DNA from: Diabrotica undecimpunctata
Lineage: Eukaryota > Arthropoda > Insecta > Coleoptera > Chrysomelidae
Direction of reading: 5' to 3'
Assembly (NCBI RefSeq): GCF_040954645.1
Contig: NC_092807.1
Coordinates: forward strand, 28,597,353 to 28,661,352
DNA length: 64,000 nucleotides
This document shows positions 43,263-54,021 of this stretch, one piece after another; the stretch's first letter is position 1; each line of letters starts with the position of its first letter. The notes beneath the pieces are model-generated. The model saw only the letters and a list, made by a program, of their open reading frames with translations, ran no database searches and was not told the DNA's origin. The translations under genes and the position numbers were made by a program.

Positions 43263-43375
43263 TTATTTTTGAAGTTATACTTCTATACGCGCGCTCCACG
43301 TTGGAAATTTGTACGGGAGCGAATCGGTGAAATCATTACATATGTAAGATAATGAGTAAGAGAGAGATAGAAGAT
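43263..43375 (+). repeat. Dispersed repeat starting GAAGTTATACTTCTATACG, copy 1
   Basis: Shares AGTTATACTTCTATA, GGGAG, AATCATTACATATG and TAAGAGAG in order with the reverse complement of 46965-47072. A shorter direct copy lies at 43842-43915, with an internal tandem duplication of GGAAATTTGCACGGGAGT. The three copies bracket the transposon at 44.4-46.8 kb. I do not know the family. Confidence 0.6.
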
Positions 43376-43430
43376 ATATTTTCTCTCTCTTCCTCTCTCG
43401 AGAATAAAAATGTTCCTTTTGTATATATAT

Positions 43431-43438
<8 letters not shown>

Positions 43439-43484
<46 letters not shown>
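43439..43484. repeat. (AT)n microsatellite
   Basis: About 23 AT units. It creates a spurious Ile-Tyr open frame. Confidence 0.97.
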
Positions 43485-43488
<4 letters not shown>

Positions 43489-43699
43489 AATATTATATAT
43501 ATATACATATAATATAATATTTATTAATATTATTATTCATGTGATATGTTTTGTATTATTTATTAAATGTTCATAATTATTTTAGTCTTTTGTATTTCAA
43601 AATAATAATCTCAATAAATCACCCTATGACCGAGAACTGTCAATTTTAAAATACGTTTGTGTCATGTATAATTGGCAAATATTTTACGTGTTTGGTTTA

Positions 43700-43745
43700 T
43701 ACGCTGGTGTATCTGAGTTCGAATCCCAATATGAATTTCCTTTTT
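43700..43745 (+). other. Pol III B-box-like site with T-run
   Basis: GAGTTCGAATCCC matches the tRNA B box (GGTTCGANTCC) and a TTTTTT run lies about 16 bp downstream. No tRNA cloverleaf and no clear A box are seen upstream. It may be the relic of a tRNA-derived SINE head. Confidence 0.3.
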
Positions 43746-43841
43746 TATTTTTGAAATATTTAAATGCTAAATTTAGCAAAAATGCTAAATTTTAAAATAA
43801 AATGAAAATTTACAACATATTCCTAGTTGTTGGTTTTTAAA

Positions 43842-43915
43842 GTTATACTTCTATACGGGCGTTCGACTTTGGAAATTTGCACGGGAGTGAATCGGAAATT
43901 TGCACGGGAGTAACA
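43842..43915 (+). repeat. Dispersed repeat starting AGTTATACTTCTATACG, copy 2
   Basis: Direct partial copy of 43263-43320, with GGAAATTTGCACGGGAGT duplicated in tandem. Confidence 0.6.
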
Positions 43916-44233
43916 AGCCTCGTTAGGCATGTTAAATTATAAATTAAAACTTGTAAATATCTCAAGAAAGTTCAAATGTGTACTTATATACACAACAAAC
44001 AACAATTAAATATTGTATTTGTCAATGTCAGATAAATTGACAGTTGTATCACCAAACAATATTTTTTTTTAATAATATTGTTATCATGGTAAATTAAACA
44101 TATGCGTAAGTAAGTTACGTATATTGTCATTTTTAAATACTTATGAATATTGCATTTTAATTTGTATTGTATTATTATATTGCATTATGTTGTAGTGTAT
44201 TGTATTGTATGTTTATATTAATAACAAAATCAA

Positions 44234-44376
44234 TTCATGATATTAAAGAATGATGATATTAAAAGAATAGCCGGAACAAATTGGAAATATGTTGCTCAGG
44301 ATAGAGACCGATGGAAGGAGTTGGGAGAGGCCTATGTCCAAACATGGACGACAGAAGGCTAAGAAGAAGAAGAGAA
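44234..44376 (+). mobile_element. 143-bp RTE 3' end with 11-bp target duplication
   Basis: Flanked by AACAAAATCAA at 44223-44233 and 44377-44387. It encodes the last residues of an RTE protein (IKRIAGTNWKYVAQDRDRW, KELGEAYVQ), a stop and an AGAAGAAGA tail. It is an extreme 5' truncation. Confidence 0.82.
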
Positions 44377-44440
44377 AACAAAATCAACAATGAATTTTAC
44401 TGCAGAGTGTAAAAATTTTTTTTTGAATTCAACTCCTTTT

Positions 44441-46840
44441 ATACATATCGTCGCCGTGGATGTAAAGAGAGCTAACCAACAAAAGTCAGTTTCGAGATAA
44501 TGAGCATTTTAGATTACCATGTCGAGGAAAAAAAAACATTTTAGCTTATAACTTTGCTGCTCATTGAAGTATTCCTAAAATTTTTTTAGGATTTATCAAA
44601 CAAATTGTTACCTACTTTGTACTGAACCAAACACTAATAAAACATTGATTTATATGAGGGTAGTAGGGTTTCGTTTACTTAGCTCCATTCACCACTAGAT
44701 TAACTTTTCACGAGTCATACTGTTTTTTTGTTGTGTGAAAAGATCTAAGTCTACGAAATTAAATAATACAAGGTGATAGTATGCTTAAAGTGTTTAATTT
44801 TGGATACAAAAATAACACAAAAGTATAATAAATTTAATTTAGTTTTTAGTCTTTAACATTGAATATTATTTAACACTGAATATACAGAAATCTTATTATT
44901 TTATCGCTACTCGGATTCCGAATCGTCTGCAGTGATTCTCTCTATTGGTTTTAAAAGTCGGAGGTAGTAATTATGGTAGGTGGCTGGGATAGTACCTGAC
45001 CTACAAAGATCTTGTAGATCTTTTAGTTTCTTAGGCTCTATTCCTAAAGCAGAATGATACAGTTTCGGAACCTCACTGAAAACAGTGTTGTCAACTCGAG
45101 TGTTTCTACGAATGCACAATTGTTTGAAGTCTACGTGACTAAGTTGTGTTTTATAGAAGATTATATCAAGGTGTTCTTTTCTATATTGCAGCCATTTGAT
45201 ATTTAGCCACTTCATAACATCGCCATCGACTGTCTTTGTTTTGTTAATAATTAATTTTTCGCTGTAAGTTTTAAAATCTATAAAATGGCAGTAATTTAAT
45301 TCCTTAACGACGTGTACAGGGTGATTTACTTTGGCTGTTCTTGCCACTGTGTACCACCCGTCAGGCACATATATATTTATTTTTCGTCCCCTACTTTCAA
45401 TCGCAGAATGAACGCTGTCGCATTCCATTTCGGAATGTCCGAATTCCATGAATTTTTGATTAATAGTTTGTAAATTATCAAAAGAAGACAAAGCTTTTAT
45501 AAACATTGCAGATAAAATGGAATTTCTATTTTGACCTACTGCAGTATCAGAATAAAATGTTACTTCACTCACTTCAGATCGTAGCTCAGAAAGCATGTTC
45601 CATAAGCATGTAGATACTTCTGATGATCCTTTTGTACCATTTAATTCATGCCACATGTAGTTAATAGCAACAGTAGTTTTGAAATTATACACCGTAAAAT
45701 TATAGGTATTTAGTTTCCGTTTATAATATAATTGCCCCACTTCTAAATGGGGGAGTCAGTAAAAGCTTTTTCATATCCATAGTGAAGGTGCTGAAAATAT
45801 TATCAATTTTAGCACGATCTTTGTCAATTTTCTTATGCTCTCTAGCCTCCTTCTTTCGAAGTTGATGTAAATTGTATTCATCTTGATGTTTTTCTTTTTC
45901 GTCTTCGGTTTTATTTGTGAATTGCGTGCAAAAGCTACATTGGTCTTTTTTTGGTTTATGGAAACCATAGTTAAATTCTGTGCTGAATATATGTTTATAA
46001 TAATAAAACGACACTGAATCTTCCTGATACTCTTCGCAGTATTTTAAATAATCCTGGTGAAGTCGTTTTTCAGATAAACCAGAAGGTAAGTATTTCCTTT
46101 TGGTTGAACTTCGGCAATAGTGAGAATCAATCACCGGTAGTGATTTAATGTGATTACATACTACCTCCTTTTGATTATCTGGAATTTTATTATTAGTATT
46201 TATGATGAATACGACATTGTACGTTTTTAATTTAATTAAACTTTTCTTTGCAACAAGATTTTACACTCAAATCAATGTACCCAATCAGAAATATTATTAT
46301 CATCTGCAGATCGTACACGTACACCTACTTGTCTTAAACCTAAGCTCAATTCCATAAAAATTGTATATCAATATAAATGAACAGCAATAAAATTATCTTA
46401 CGATTATAACTATTCGCAGACAAAGAAGCTTTCAAATAAAATAAATTTAATACTTGTTACAATCGAGTACCATGAGATTTTGCTTTAACAGCAAACCCCA
46501 GGTAACGATAAGGTGACTAATCGACTGTGTCATAATAATTTATTTGTCTGTTGTTATTTGCACACTAAGCTCACGCGTCTGATAGCTCTGTTCACCACTG
46601 ACAATATGTTCAGTACCCGGTGGTGGTAAGTGGCATTGATCACCTCACTCCAAAAAATAAGGATTGTGAATTCACTTAGCGTCCCTTCACACTTTAGAAT
46701 ATAAACCATTTGAAACAACATATTCACTTAGATCTCTTCACTACATTATAAAAATTTTTTTTCTGATTGCGATGCTGCAGTTAGCTCATTTTTAAGAAAA
46801 TGTGGGTTAGCTCTCTTCACATCCACGACGACGATGTATG
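44441..46840 (-). mobile_element. 2.4-kb DNA transposon with 36-bp terminal repeats, superfamily uncertain
   Basis: Imperfect terminal repeats lie at 44441-44476 and 46805-46840 and share CGTGGATGT and GAGAGCTAACC. A further subterminal motif GTGAARAGATCTAAGT lies inside both ends (about 44735 and 46735). One transposase-like gene lies on the minus strand. I could not fix the target duplication. The protein resembles the Sola/DUF7869-like group of putative DDE transposases, but this is from memory of motif style. Confidence 0.65.
44907..46200 (-). pseudogene. Putative DDE transposase (Sola/DUF7869-like) with one frameshift
   Basis: Readable from about 46200. The first frame holds SHYCRSSTKRKYLPSGLSEK, YYYKHIFSTEFNYGFHKPKK and DQCSFCTQFTNK (Cys pair), then a charged linker and FTMDMKKLLLTPP. 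A single frameshift at about 45745 leads to the second frame: GQLYYKRKLNTYNFTVYN, MWHELNGTKGSSEV, VTFYSDTAVGQNRN (acidic catalytic-like block), FMEFGHSEMECDSVH, then TKTVDGDVMKWLNIKWLQY and an acidic end (ADDSESE). The motif order SHYCR, FHKPKKDxC, YSDxxxGQNRN, GHxxMECDSxH is strongly conserved in repeated insect genes. Only one break is seen, so the copy is fairly young. The N-terminus may lie in an upstream exon or be lost. Confidence 0.65.
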
Positions 46841-48970
46841 AAAATAAAAATATGTATTTTCATTAAAATATTGATTCAATCCTTCATTTACTTACTATAC
46901 TCCTATTACAGGTCAAATGTTTATATACAGCAAACGATGCACCATATACCTGTATACCTAATTCTTTTTCTCTTTCTGCTCTCTCTTACCTATAGCATTC
47001 CATATGTAATGATTGTGCAGATTGACTCCCATATAAAGTTGTAACGACGAACGCGTGTATAGAAGTATAACTTCTACCGGCAGTCCCACTGGACTGCCAC
47101 ACCCGTTTTTTTTATTTTCCTGTTACTTTTTAAAATTTCCTCGTGTTCTTTCTCTTAATCAATCATCTTTGATAAATCATCTGCAAAGTATCATCAGTCA
47201 TCCATTCTTTATTCTTTACTCTTCTTCCCTTTTTCAGATGTCTTTTTTCGCCTTCAGCACTATGCCTCTGACACAACTCCATTTTTGTTCTACGCCATCT
47301 TTTTTAAGGGTTAAATGGGCTTCAACTTGAAGATCCTGACTATACGAAAGATCTCTGTTTTTAGTTGATCGGTTCCCAGAACTATACACTAATTTCGTAG
47401 GCTTTTTATAGGAGTATGTAAACGAATTTTGTATCCGATAGTTACTGATATTTAATCCAGTAATTAGTTGCATTAAAAAGCTGATTTTGCGATATATTGA
47501 CTTCAAAAGAAATTATGAATTTTTTAAAGTTAGGCCTCTTCAATGTAGCTACAAAATATGTAAAATTATTTGATGTGCCGAAAACAATTTTTGAATTTTA
47601 TAAACTTTCGTAATTTTCTTAAAGCACAGCATCATGTCACGATCAGCAACGCGGAGATCTGATGAAAAGAGCTAAAGTAGGATAACGATATGCAGATTAT
47701 ATTTTTACAGTGTCGATTCAACTTTTATACCGCAAACTAATATTATCAGGTACTCTATATGCTGTACCAAACTTCCTTCCATTTAATAATGAACTAAAGC
47801 TACTTATGCACGTCGCGTCAATATAACCAATTTACTGACTACATAACTTCGTTAACGGACTTTGGAATTAGTTTGTCTAGATGTATACATTTCTGAAGGA
47901 AGGGTGGGTCACTGTATGTGAATATATTTGGTAATTGTATTTGTTTAATCAGTTTATAACCATAAACACTTTGCAGCAGTTTTAGTTATTAAACTTAGTT
48001 AAGTCTTTCTTAATTAATAAACTTATTTCTGATATCTTTGTTGACAGCTATGTCTAGACAGTACCTGCCAAAAATAAATTATTTGTAACGTTATAAACGT
48101 CACATCTTTATTAATTTATATTTAAACAATTATCCTCCAGTTTCTTTTTTACTTTTTATTTTTTATTCAAAAAGTCGTTCTTTCTTTTCGCGCCTTCTGT
48201 GTTTCTTTTCTTTCTCTTTCTTTCCAGTAGAATAAATATTTTCCTTCTCCCTCTTTGTCCAGTAGACGAAATATTCTGTTCTGTGTTGACACAAGAGCTA
48301 ATTTCATCATAGGCATACGTCCTATGTCATCTGTGCTAACTTCATTTAGTCTCCCTACTTTCTGTCAATCAACTTTTCTAACGTAGTGGGAATATAATTT
48401 TTTGCCTGTTTCTGAAATTTATAGAAAAAAGGCAAAAATTATAATAAGCTTCATTTTATGGTCTGCAAAATTCGCTTTGGTAGTCTTATCGTTACACATA
48501 AACGATAAGCTCCCATGGTTGATTGAGGTATTATTTTTATAATAGTATTTCAATTATCTTTGGTAAACTTATCGTTACACATTAGCGCCCACGCTACTTG
48601 TTTTATTAGAAGAATTGAGCTCTGTATTTTTGGTGTATTCTGAACTTATTGGCTGTATAGAAGACTTTATTGGAGAATATTGTATAAAATATATGAAATA
48701 TGCTCTGGAGGACCTAACTGCAGCTGTCAGGAGGACCTAATTATGTAACTGTTTTTTGTCTACTTAAATATTATTTGTTATTTTTAATAATTATGATTAG
48801 TTAAATAATTATTTTATTTGCTATCAGCTAGGGGTTCATGGTTTGATTCCTAGTTTAAGACAAGACGAACTCACACTTGAGATACTTATTTTTATAATAG
48901 TATCTCAATTCTCTTTGGTATTCTTATCGTTACATATTTTTAAAAAACCTTGGAAAAAACTATATATATA
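46841..48970. other. No gene; several short repeats
   Basis: 46965-47072 is the inverted third copy of the repeat at 43263. A direct repeat of about 50 bp (TTTTTATAATAGTATYTCAA ... CTTATCGTTACA) occurs at 48529-48581 and 48883-48935. A third partial unit at 48470-48510 contains CTTATCGTT and AACGATAAG as an inverted pair. No coding frame is recognised. Confidence 0.55.
46965..47072 (-). repeat. Dispersed repeat starting GAAGTTATACTTCTATAC, copy 3
   Basis: Inverted relative to copies at 43263 and 43842. It lies 125 bp outside the right terminal repeat of the 2.4-kb transposon. Confidence 0.6.
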
Positions 48971-49466
48971 CAGGGTGTCCCATAATTAATTGGACATTAG
49001 CTAATGGGTGATAGCTGACATCAAAATAAAGCGTTTGAGCTCAAATTGCTTAGGAAAAATGTTGCTAGTTTTCGTTCTACAGGGAGATTCATTAATATTT
49101 TTTTATATTATTTTTATGGATATATTGAAAACTATTCAACCGATTTAAGTGAAATTTGGTATCTTGCTATTACTTAGTATGCTTAATAAGAAAATGATAT
49201 TAGTTTTACCATTGACACTAGGTGGCGCAAAGTCAAGGCGTAAGTACGAATTTGTTTACTATTTATTGTCAAAGTGCAGTGCGAGTCTATTATTAAAAAA
49301 GAATATGTGTGTACTTTGTACGCAGGTAAGAAGGTATACTTCTATTATATGACTTCAACGAAATTAATATATTTTAAACAGTTTATTTGTGTTTTATTTA
49401 AATATTAAACTAATTTTAATACTTACAAGTTTCCTAAAAATTTTCTTAAATAATACCGAAAATAAA

Positions 49467-49599
49467 AAAAAAGTAAGCAAGGCAATAACATGACATGTTA
49501 TGTTCCTAAGCGGTCACCCATCCAAATATGACCCCGGTAGAAGCTGCTTGACTCCCGTTTTCGAGCGACAACTGGTGTAGCCAGTGTGCTATGGCCGTA
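49467..49599 (-). pseudogene. 5S rRNA-derived sequence with Pol III control boxes and terminator
   Basis: On the minus strand the 5S order can be followed from ACGGCCATAGCACACTGGCT through an A-box-like AGTCAAGCAGC to a near-perfect C box TTGGATGGGTGACCGCTTAG (about 49503-49529). It starts at about 49599 and ends with GGAACATAACATG. Middle parts are diverged, so it is not a functional 5S gene. A nine-T run (about 49467-49475) on the same strand, some 25-30 nt past the homology, could terminate Pol III. It may be a 5S pseudogene or the head of a 5S-type SINE (SINE3). Confidence 0.75.
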
Positions 49600-50022
49600 A
49601 AATTCATACTAAAGTGAATTATTTTGACAGATTATATCTACAAATAATATTAAGATTGCCTTTTAATCTTCTTATCATCATATTTTAATATCTATTATCT
49701 TATATCCGACGAAGACAAATTCGAAGACACAAAAATTATAAAATATATTTTTTTCACACTTTATTTGCACTGATACATACGTAAATTCAAAGATTTAGCA
49801 ACTAGCACATTTTTATAAAAATTCACTCTCAACATTTTTCCCAATTGCACCTAAAGAAGTATAACTTCAAAACATTTAATTCTACACAAAAAAGGTACCT
49901 AGTCTTCTTTCACATATAAAAGTACACCGTTTTCGAAATAAACGTATTTTGTTAATGATGCATGTCTCTATTTAATTTTTTGCAAAACAAGTATGCTTTG
50001 AACTTAATGACAACGTCAAGAC

Positions 50023-50092
50023 GTAACTACGAATTTATTTATTATTAGTTGTCAAAGGTAACTACGAATTTATTTATTATTAGTTGTCAAAG
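50023..50092. repeat. Exact 35-bp tandem duplication in the mariner leader
   Basis: 50023-50057 and 50058-50092 are identical (GTAACTACGAATTTATTTAT ... GTCAAAG), 69 bp upstream of the transposase ATG. Confidence 0.92.
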
Positions 50093-50160
50093 TGCAGTGC
50101 GAGTCATTATTTGTCAAAGTGCTATTAAGTTTTTTATAAACCACTTAGGATAAAGGAAAA

Positions 50161-51241
50161 ATGCCACGTCATAGTGAATTTTCTAATGTAGAAATGCGCG
50201 ATATGATCTGTTTGTATGCCCAGGAAAATTTTTGTTCTCGTAAAGCAGCTGAACTCTATTTCGAACTTTATCTCAATCGAAGGCAACCAAACCATAAAAC
50301 TATTAGATCATTGTTCGACAGATTAGGCGAAACAGGGTCATTTCATCCCAAAAACAGGAATGCTGGAAGACCGAGAGTAATTGATGCGGATATGGAGGAT
50401 GAAATTGTTGTGCGTGTTGCAGAAGATCCAGAAACCAGTACAAGGCTTGTTTCTGCGGCCACTGGTATAAGCAAATCTACGGTGTCAAGAATAATACGGA
50501 CAGAAAATCTGTATCCGTATCGTTTTACTCCAGTACAGAATTTTTTACCACAGGATTTTCCAGCAAGCCTCCGATTTAGTCAGTTTATGATGGGGCGGCA
50601 TTTAGACGATCCAATGTTTTATAATAAAATTTTATTTACCGATGAAGCCACATTTACTAGAAGGGGTGTATTTAACTGGCGCAATAGCCATACCTACGCG
50701 ACAGAAAATCCTCATGCATTTCAAGAACATCATTTTCAACACGAGTTTTCCATAAATATCTGGTGTGGCATATTTGGGGATTGTATTGTAGGACCATTCC
50801 AATTACCAACTAGGCTTGACGGAGTAACGTATCTAAATTTTTAGAGAAAAGATTTACCAACTCTTTTAGAAGACATACCTCTAAATTTGAGACGGAACTC
50901 TTGATACATGCATGATGGTGCACCACCACATTATAGCCTAGAAGTTAGAAATTATCTAGATGAAATTTATCTTCAAAGGTGGATTGGTAGAGGTAGTGTA
51001 TACCCATGGCCAGCACGCAGTCCTGAACTAAATCTCCTAGACTTTCACTTGTGGGGCTACCTAAAGTCACTTGTTTATAAAAAAAATAAATAACCGTCAA
51101 GAGTTATGGCAAAATATTGTAGAGGGAGTTAACGTAATTAGGGCCCAAAGAAACTCATTATTTAAAATAAGACAAAACTTACACAAAAGATTTAGATTAT
51201 GTAGTTTATCTAATGGTACACATTTTGAACACTTATTGTAA
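50161..51241 (+). pseudogene. Mariner-like transposase (DUF4817-type HTH, DD34D) with stops
   Basis: ATG at 50161 after a short leader. N-terminal HTH about residues 1-60 (EMRDMICLYAQENFCSRKAA), second HTH with SAATGISKSTVSRIIRTE, then the catalytic domain: ILFTDEATFTRRGVFNWRN (first Asp) and FSINIWCGIFGDCIVGPFQ. A TAG stop at 50842-50844 follows YLNF. The sequence continues as LPTLLEDIPLNLRRNS, a stop, YMHDGAPPHYSLEVRNYL (second Asp) and WPARSPELNLLDFHLWGYLK (third acid, Asp). A frameshift or stop near 51090 precedes the degenerate C-terminus ending about 51241. All three acids remain. Two internal stops and the late break inactivate this copy. Confidence 0.85.
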
Positions 51242-52076
51242 TTTTTTTTTCGTTTCGTTTTGAATTATTCACTTTGTTAATTGTTTTATATTCACTTCAT
51301 TGTTTAATTTAATTTCTGATTTTTTTAAAATTTGTTACTGAGTCAAAGGTTTAATAAAAATAATTGTTTCAATCATATGCATTTTGTTTGCAAAAATTAT
51401 CTACTACTAATACATTTAATATTCACTTTTATTTAAGACCTTTTGAATTATGTTTGAATTTACATAAGTTTTTGTAAAATTTTTTTATTTTATGCACGTC
51501 TCTAAAAAATACGTTTATTTCGAAAATGGTGTACTTTTTTGATTTGAAACAAGAATACCTTTTTTGTGTAGAATTGAATGTTATTTCATGTTTTTTTCCT
51601 AGAATGTTTATACAGGGCGGGAAAAAAAATTATGGCCCCATTAATGAACCAATGTTATAGTAGGTGGCGCCACCTAGTGTCATCGGTAAAACTAATATCA
51701 TTTTCATATTAAGGATACTAAATAATTGCAAGATACCAAATTTTACATAAATCGGTTAAATAGTTTTCAATATATCATCCTAATAAAATATGTAATATAT
51801 GTCATCCTAAATCCTAAATAAAAACATAAAAATCATGTTATAAAAATCTATATTATGGGTTGGTATTAATTAAGGCGCGTTTACATTACTAGTGAATAAC
51901 GAACGTAGTTGGCTCGGGCTATACAACTAATGTAAACAGATGTTCGTGTAGCACGATCTTCTCACGAATGGTCTACGAGACGCCACGATAGACATTAAAC
52001 GGGTTAAATATTTCATGCTGTAAAGACAGTCGTAGAGAGTTTGTATTTGATTAAACACGTGCTTATAACATCAAAA

Positions 52077-52433
52077 ATGAGCATCTTAATAAGAATGAAT
52101 GAACGGGAGACCGTTAGCTTTGTAGAATTGTATGAAGTTAAGAATGTACTCTGGAATGTAACTGATGCAAGGTATAACAAAAAAGACGCGTGAAACGCCG
52201 TCTTAGAAAGAATTGTTGCGCAGCTAGAAATTGAAAATTTTACAGCGAAACATGTACTAGAGAAATATAAAAATTTACGTAGTTCGTATTTGCAAAAATT
52301 CAAGAAGATTAAGAATAGCACCAAGTCCGACAGTTCCACTGACGATATTTATGTGCCAAAAGTGGTTTAGTTTTCGATAATGCTCAGATTTCTAATGCCA
52401 CATGTTAAATCAAGCAAAACTCATTCTAATTTG
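52077..52433 (+). pseudogene. Harbinger MADF-domain protein, exon 1
   Basis: ATG at 52077. The MADF domain reads FVELYEVKNVLWNVTDARYN, then an in-frame TGA at 52191-52193 (probably CGA decayed by CpG mutation), then LERIVAQLEIENFTAKHVLE, KYKNLRSSYLQKFKK and TDDIYVPKVV. The exon appears to end at a canonical donor TTG/GTAAGT at 52433-52434. The MADF protein normally binds the transposon ends together with the nuclease. Its C-terminal part lies at 54022-54830, beyond the HARBI1 C-terminal exon on the other strand. Confidence 0.7.
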
Positions 52434-52631
52434 GTAAGTATTTTTATTATAATCATATTGTAATTATATGTATCAAATATTGTCTATTATTATTGTTGTA
52501 TCATTGGCCACTGCCATGGTACAGGGTCTTTGTCATTAAAATACTTACAGTAGTCGTCTTGTTTTTTTGATGCAGCCCTGGTGGGATTTTTATCACCTGT
52601 TATATATGAGATATATAAAAGACCGTCACTT

Positions 52632-53213
52632 TTAACATTTCTCTACATAGGCAGTGCCTGTTTTACGCAACCAGTTATGTAAGGCGCAACCTCCCAATAC
52701 GACTTTGTCAACTTTTTCAGGACTTAATGCAATTGGTTTCTCAAAGATACAAAATTTGCTGACTAAAATGACAAACGCATTTTCGGAAATTCGCCGTGCC
52801 CTAGACAATCTGTAATTAAAGACTTCTTCTTTAAATGTAAAGTTTCTTCTGCTGTACGGCTTCAAAAGAAAGGTCTTTAATGGAAATGCATCATCCCCAA
52901 CTAGTATTCCATTTGACGGAACATTAAGACTATGATTCTCAATAGCACGAAGCAAAGAACTATTTTCCCAAACAACGCCATCTGAAGCTCTTCCCTTTGC
53001 TCCTACATGTATGTATGAGAAGCAGAAATCATGGTCAACAATGCCAATAATATGACACTGTTAGTCTTTTTGTAATTACAATAATCGGAAGCACAGTTAA
53101 GGGGTGCCTTGATAACTATATGGTTTCCTCAATCGTCCCTATACAGTTGTACAGTTCCACTTCATTCTAAAACCGCATTAAATGTCTTGCCATGGTTTTG
53201 TTGTATTAGGCAC
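52632..53213 (-). pseudogene. HARBI1-like DDE nuclease, C-terminal exon
   Basis: Starts after an acceptor-like TTTTTTGTTTAG at 53214. In broken frames it reads the GNHIVIKAP block (first part of the catalytic core), CASDYCNYK, GIVDHDFCFSYIHVGAKG, RASDGVVWENSSL and the open frame 52955-52632. That frame has LVGDDAFPLKTFLLKPY (catalytic Asp block), FNYRLSRARRISENAFVIL (Glu block), KVVLGGCALHNWLR and a stop at 52632. The late catalytic residues remain. Frameshifts near 53060 and 53150 and a stop near 53180 inactivate it. Confidence 0.78.
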
Positions 53214-53356
53214 CTAAACAAAAAATGTGTTCTTAATAGTTTTATAAGAACTTTTTAATACATAAATATATTATCTACTTGACGTAATGTTTATTTGAAC
53301 TTTCACAATGATACGCAAGCAGAAGATCATTAGGATAAGGAAATAAATGTACTATA

Positions 53357-54021
53357 GAGCGTTTCACGTTAAGAAAATAACATTGCGGAGATAGGGCCAT
53401 GTATTTCTTATGGACGATAGAAGCGCAGCGATGCCACTATGAACACAAGCACTATTCAGGGTTGTATAATTTTTGTTTTTTTAACATGTTTTTTAACGTA
53501 ATTGACCAAAAGTGCCCATTCGAAACAAGAGATGAAAAGTAGGGAAAATGATTTTAATAAATAAATAGTACCTACCTATTTACAAAAGATAATTTTATTT
53601 TATCTTATTTTAATTATAGTAACGACAGTTTATTTGTTTTTCGGTAAGAATATCATATACCATGAATCATAGAAATCAGTAGAAAATATTGCTTAGTTAA
53701 ATCATGCACTTTGCCGGCTATTAAAGATTTAAAAGCAAATAAACGGACCGCTTGGAATGCATATATCTAATTACTAATTGCAACTTAAAATAATACGGTG
53801 TGTGTATGTCAGCGATTTTATGTCCTTCTCTGAGATTACATAATGATAATAAGATTTTGTGCTTTGTGGTTCTTCAGTTGTTATTCTGACTTTACAGTTA
53901 AATGTTAATTGAAAATGGAAATTCGAAAAATATATCGAGAATCTAGTAAACCGCATGCTTGAGAGTTTTGGCAACACTGATCTCCATAAGCCTAATGTTA
54001 TTTTCTTAACGTGGAACGCTG
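53357..54021. mobile_element. 665-bp MITE nested in the Harbinger element
   Basis: Terminal repeats 53357-53386 and 53994-54021 share CACGTTAAGAAAATAACATT and are flanked by TA (53355-53356, 54022-54023). There is no transposase frame inside. The TA duplication suggests Tc1/mariner-type mobilisation. Confidence 0.85.

Larger units (their letters stand above)
48971..51790 (+). mobile_element. Mariner-like transposon with long, partly split inverted arms
   Basis: The left end CAGGGTGTCCCATAATTA follows TA at 48969-48970. Outer arms 49118-49225 and 51670-51782 are reverse complements (AAAACTATT, ACCGATTTA, TTTGGTATCTTGC, ACACTAGGTGGCGC). Inner arms 49862-49995 and 51467-51595 also pair (AATTCTACACAAAAAAGGTA, TTTTCGAAATAAACGTATTT). 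On the right the two arms lie about 75 bp apart. On the left about 640 bp separate them, including a 5S-derived sequence and a second copy of the 5' leader (49225-49290 resembles 50011-50110). The outermost right end is missing. Confidence 0.7.

Noticed and set aside
43352..43576. 74-codon ORF rich in Ile-Tyr
   Set aside because: Produced by the (AT)n microsatellite.
46838..47506. Short ORFs considered as a possible host gene
   Set aside because: No motif, no splice pattern, and part of the stretch is the dispersed repeat copy 3.
48820..48860. tRNA-like B box (GGTTTGATTCC)
   Set aside because: No A box at the right distance, no cloverleaf and no terminator close by.
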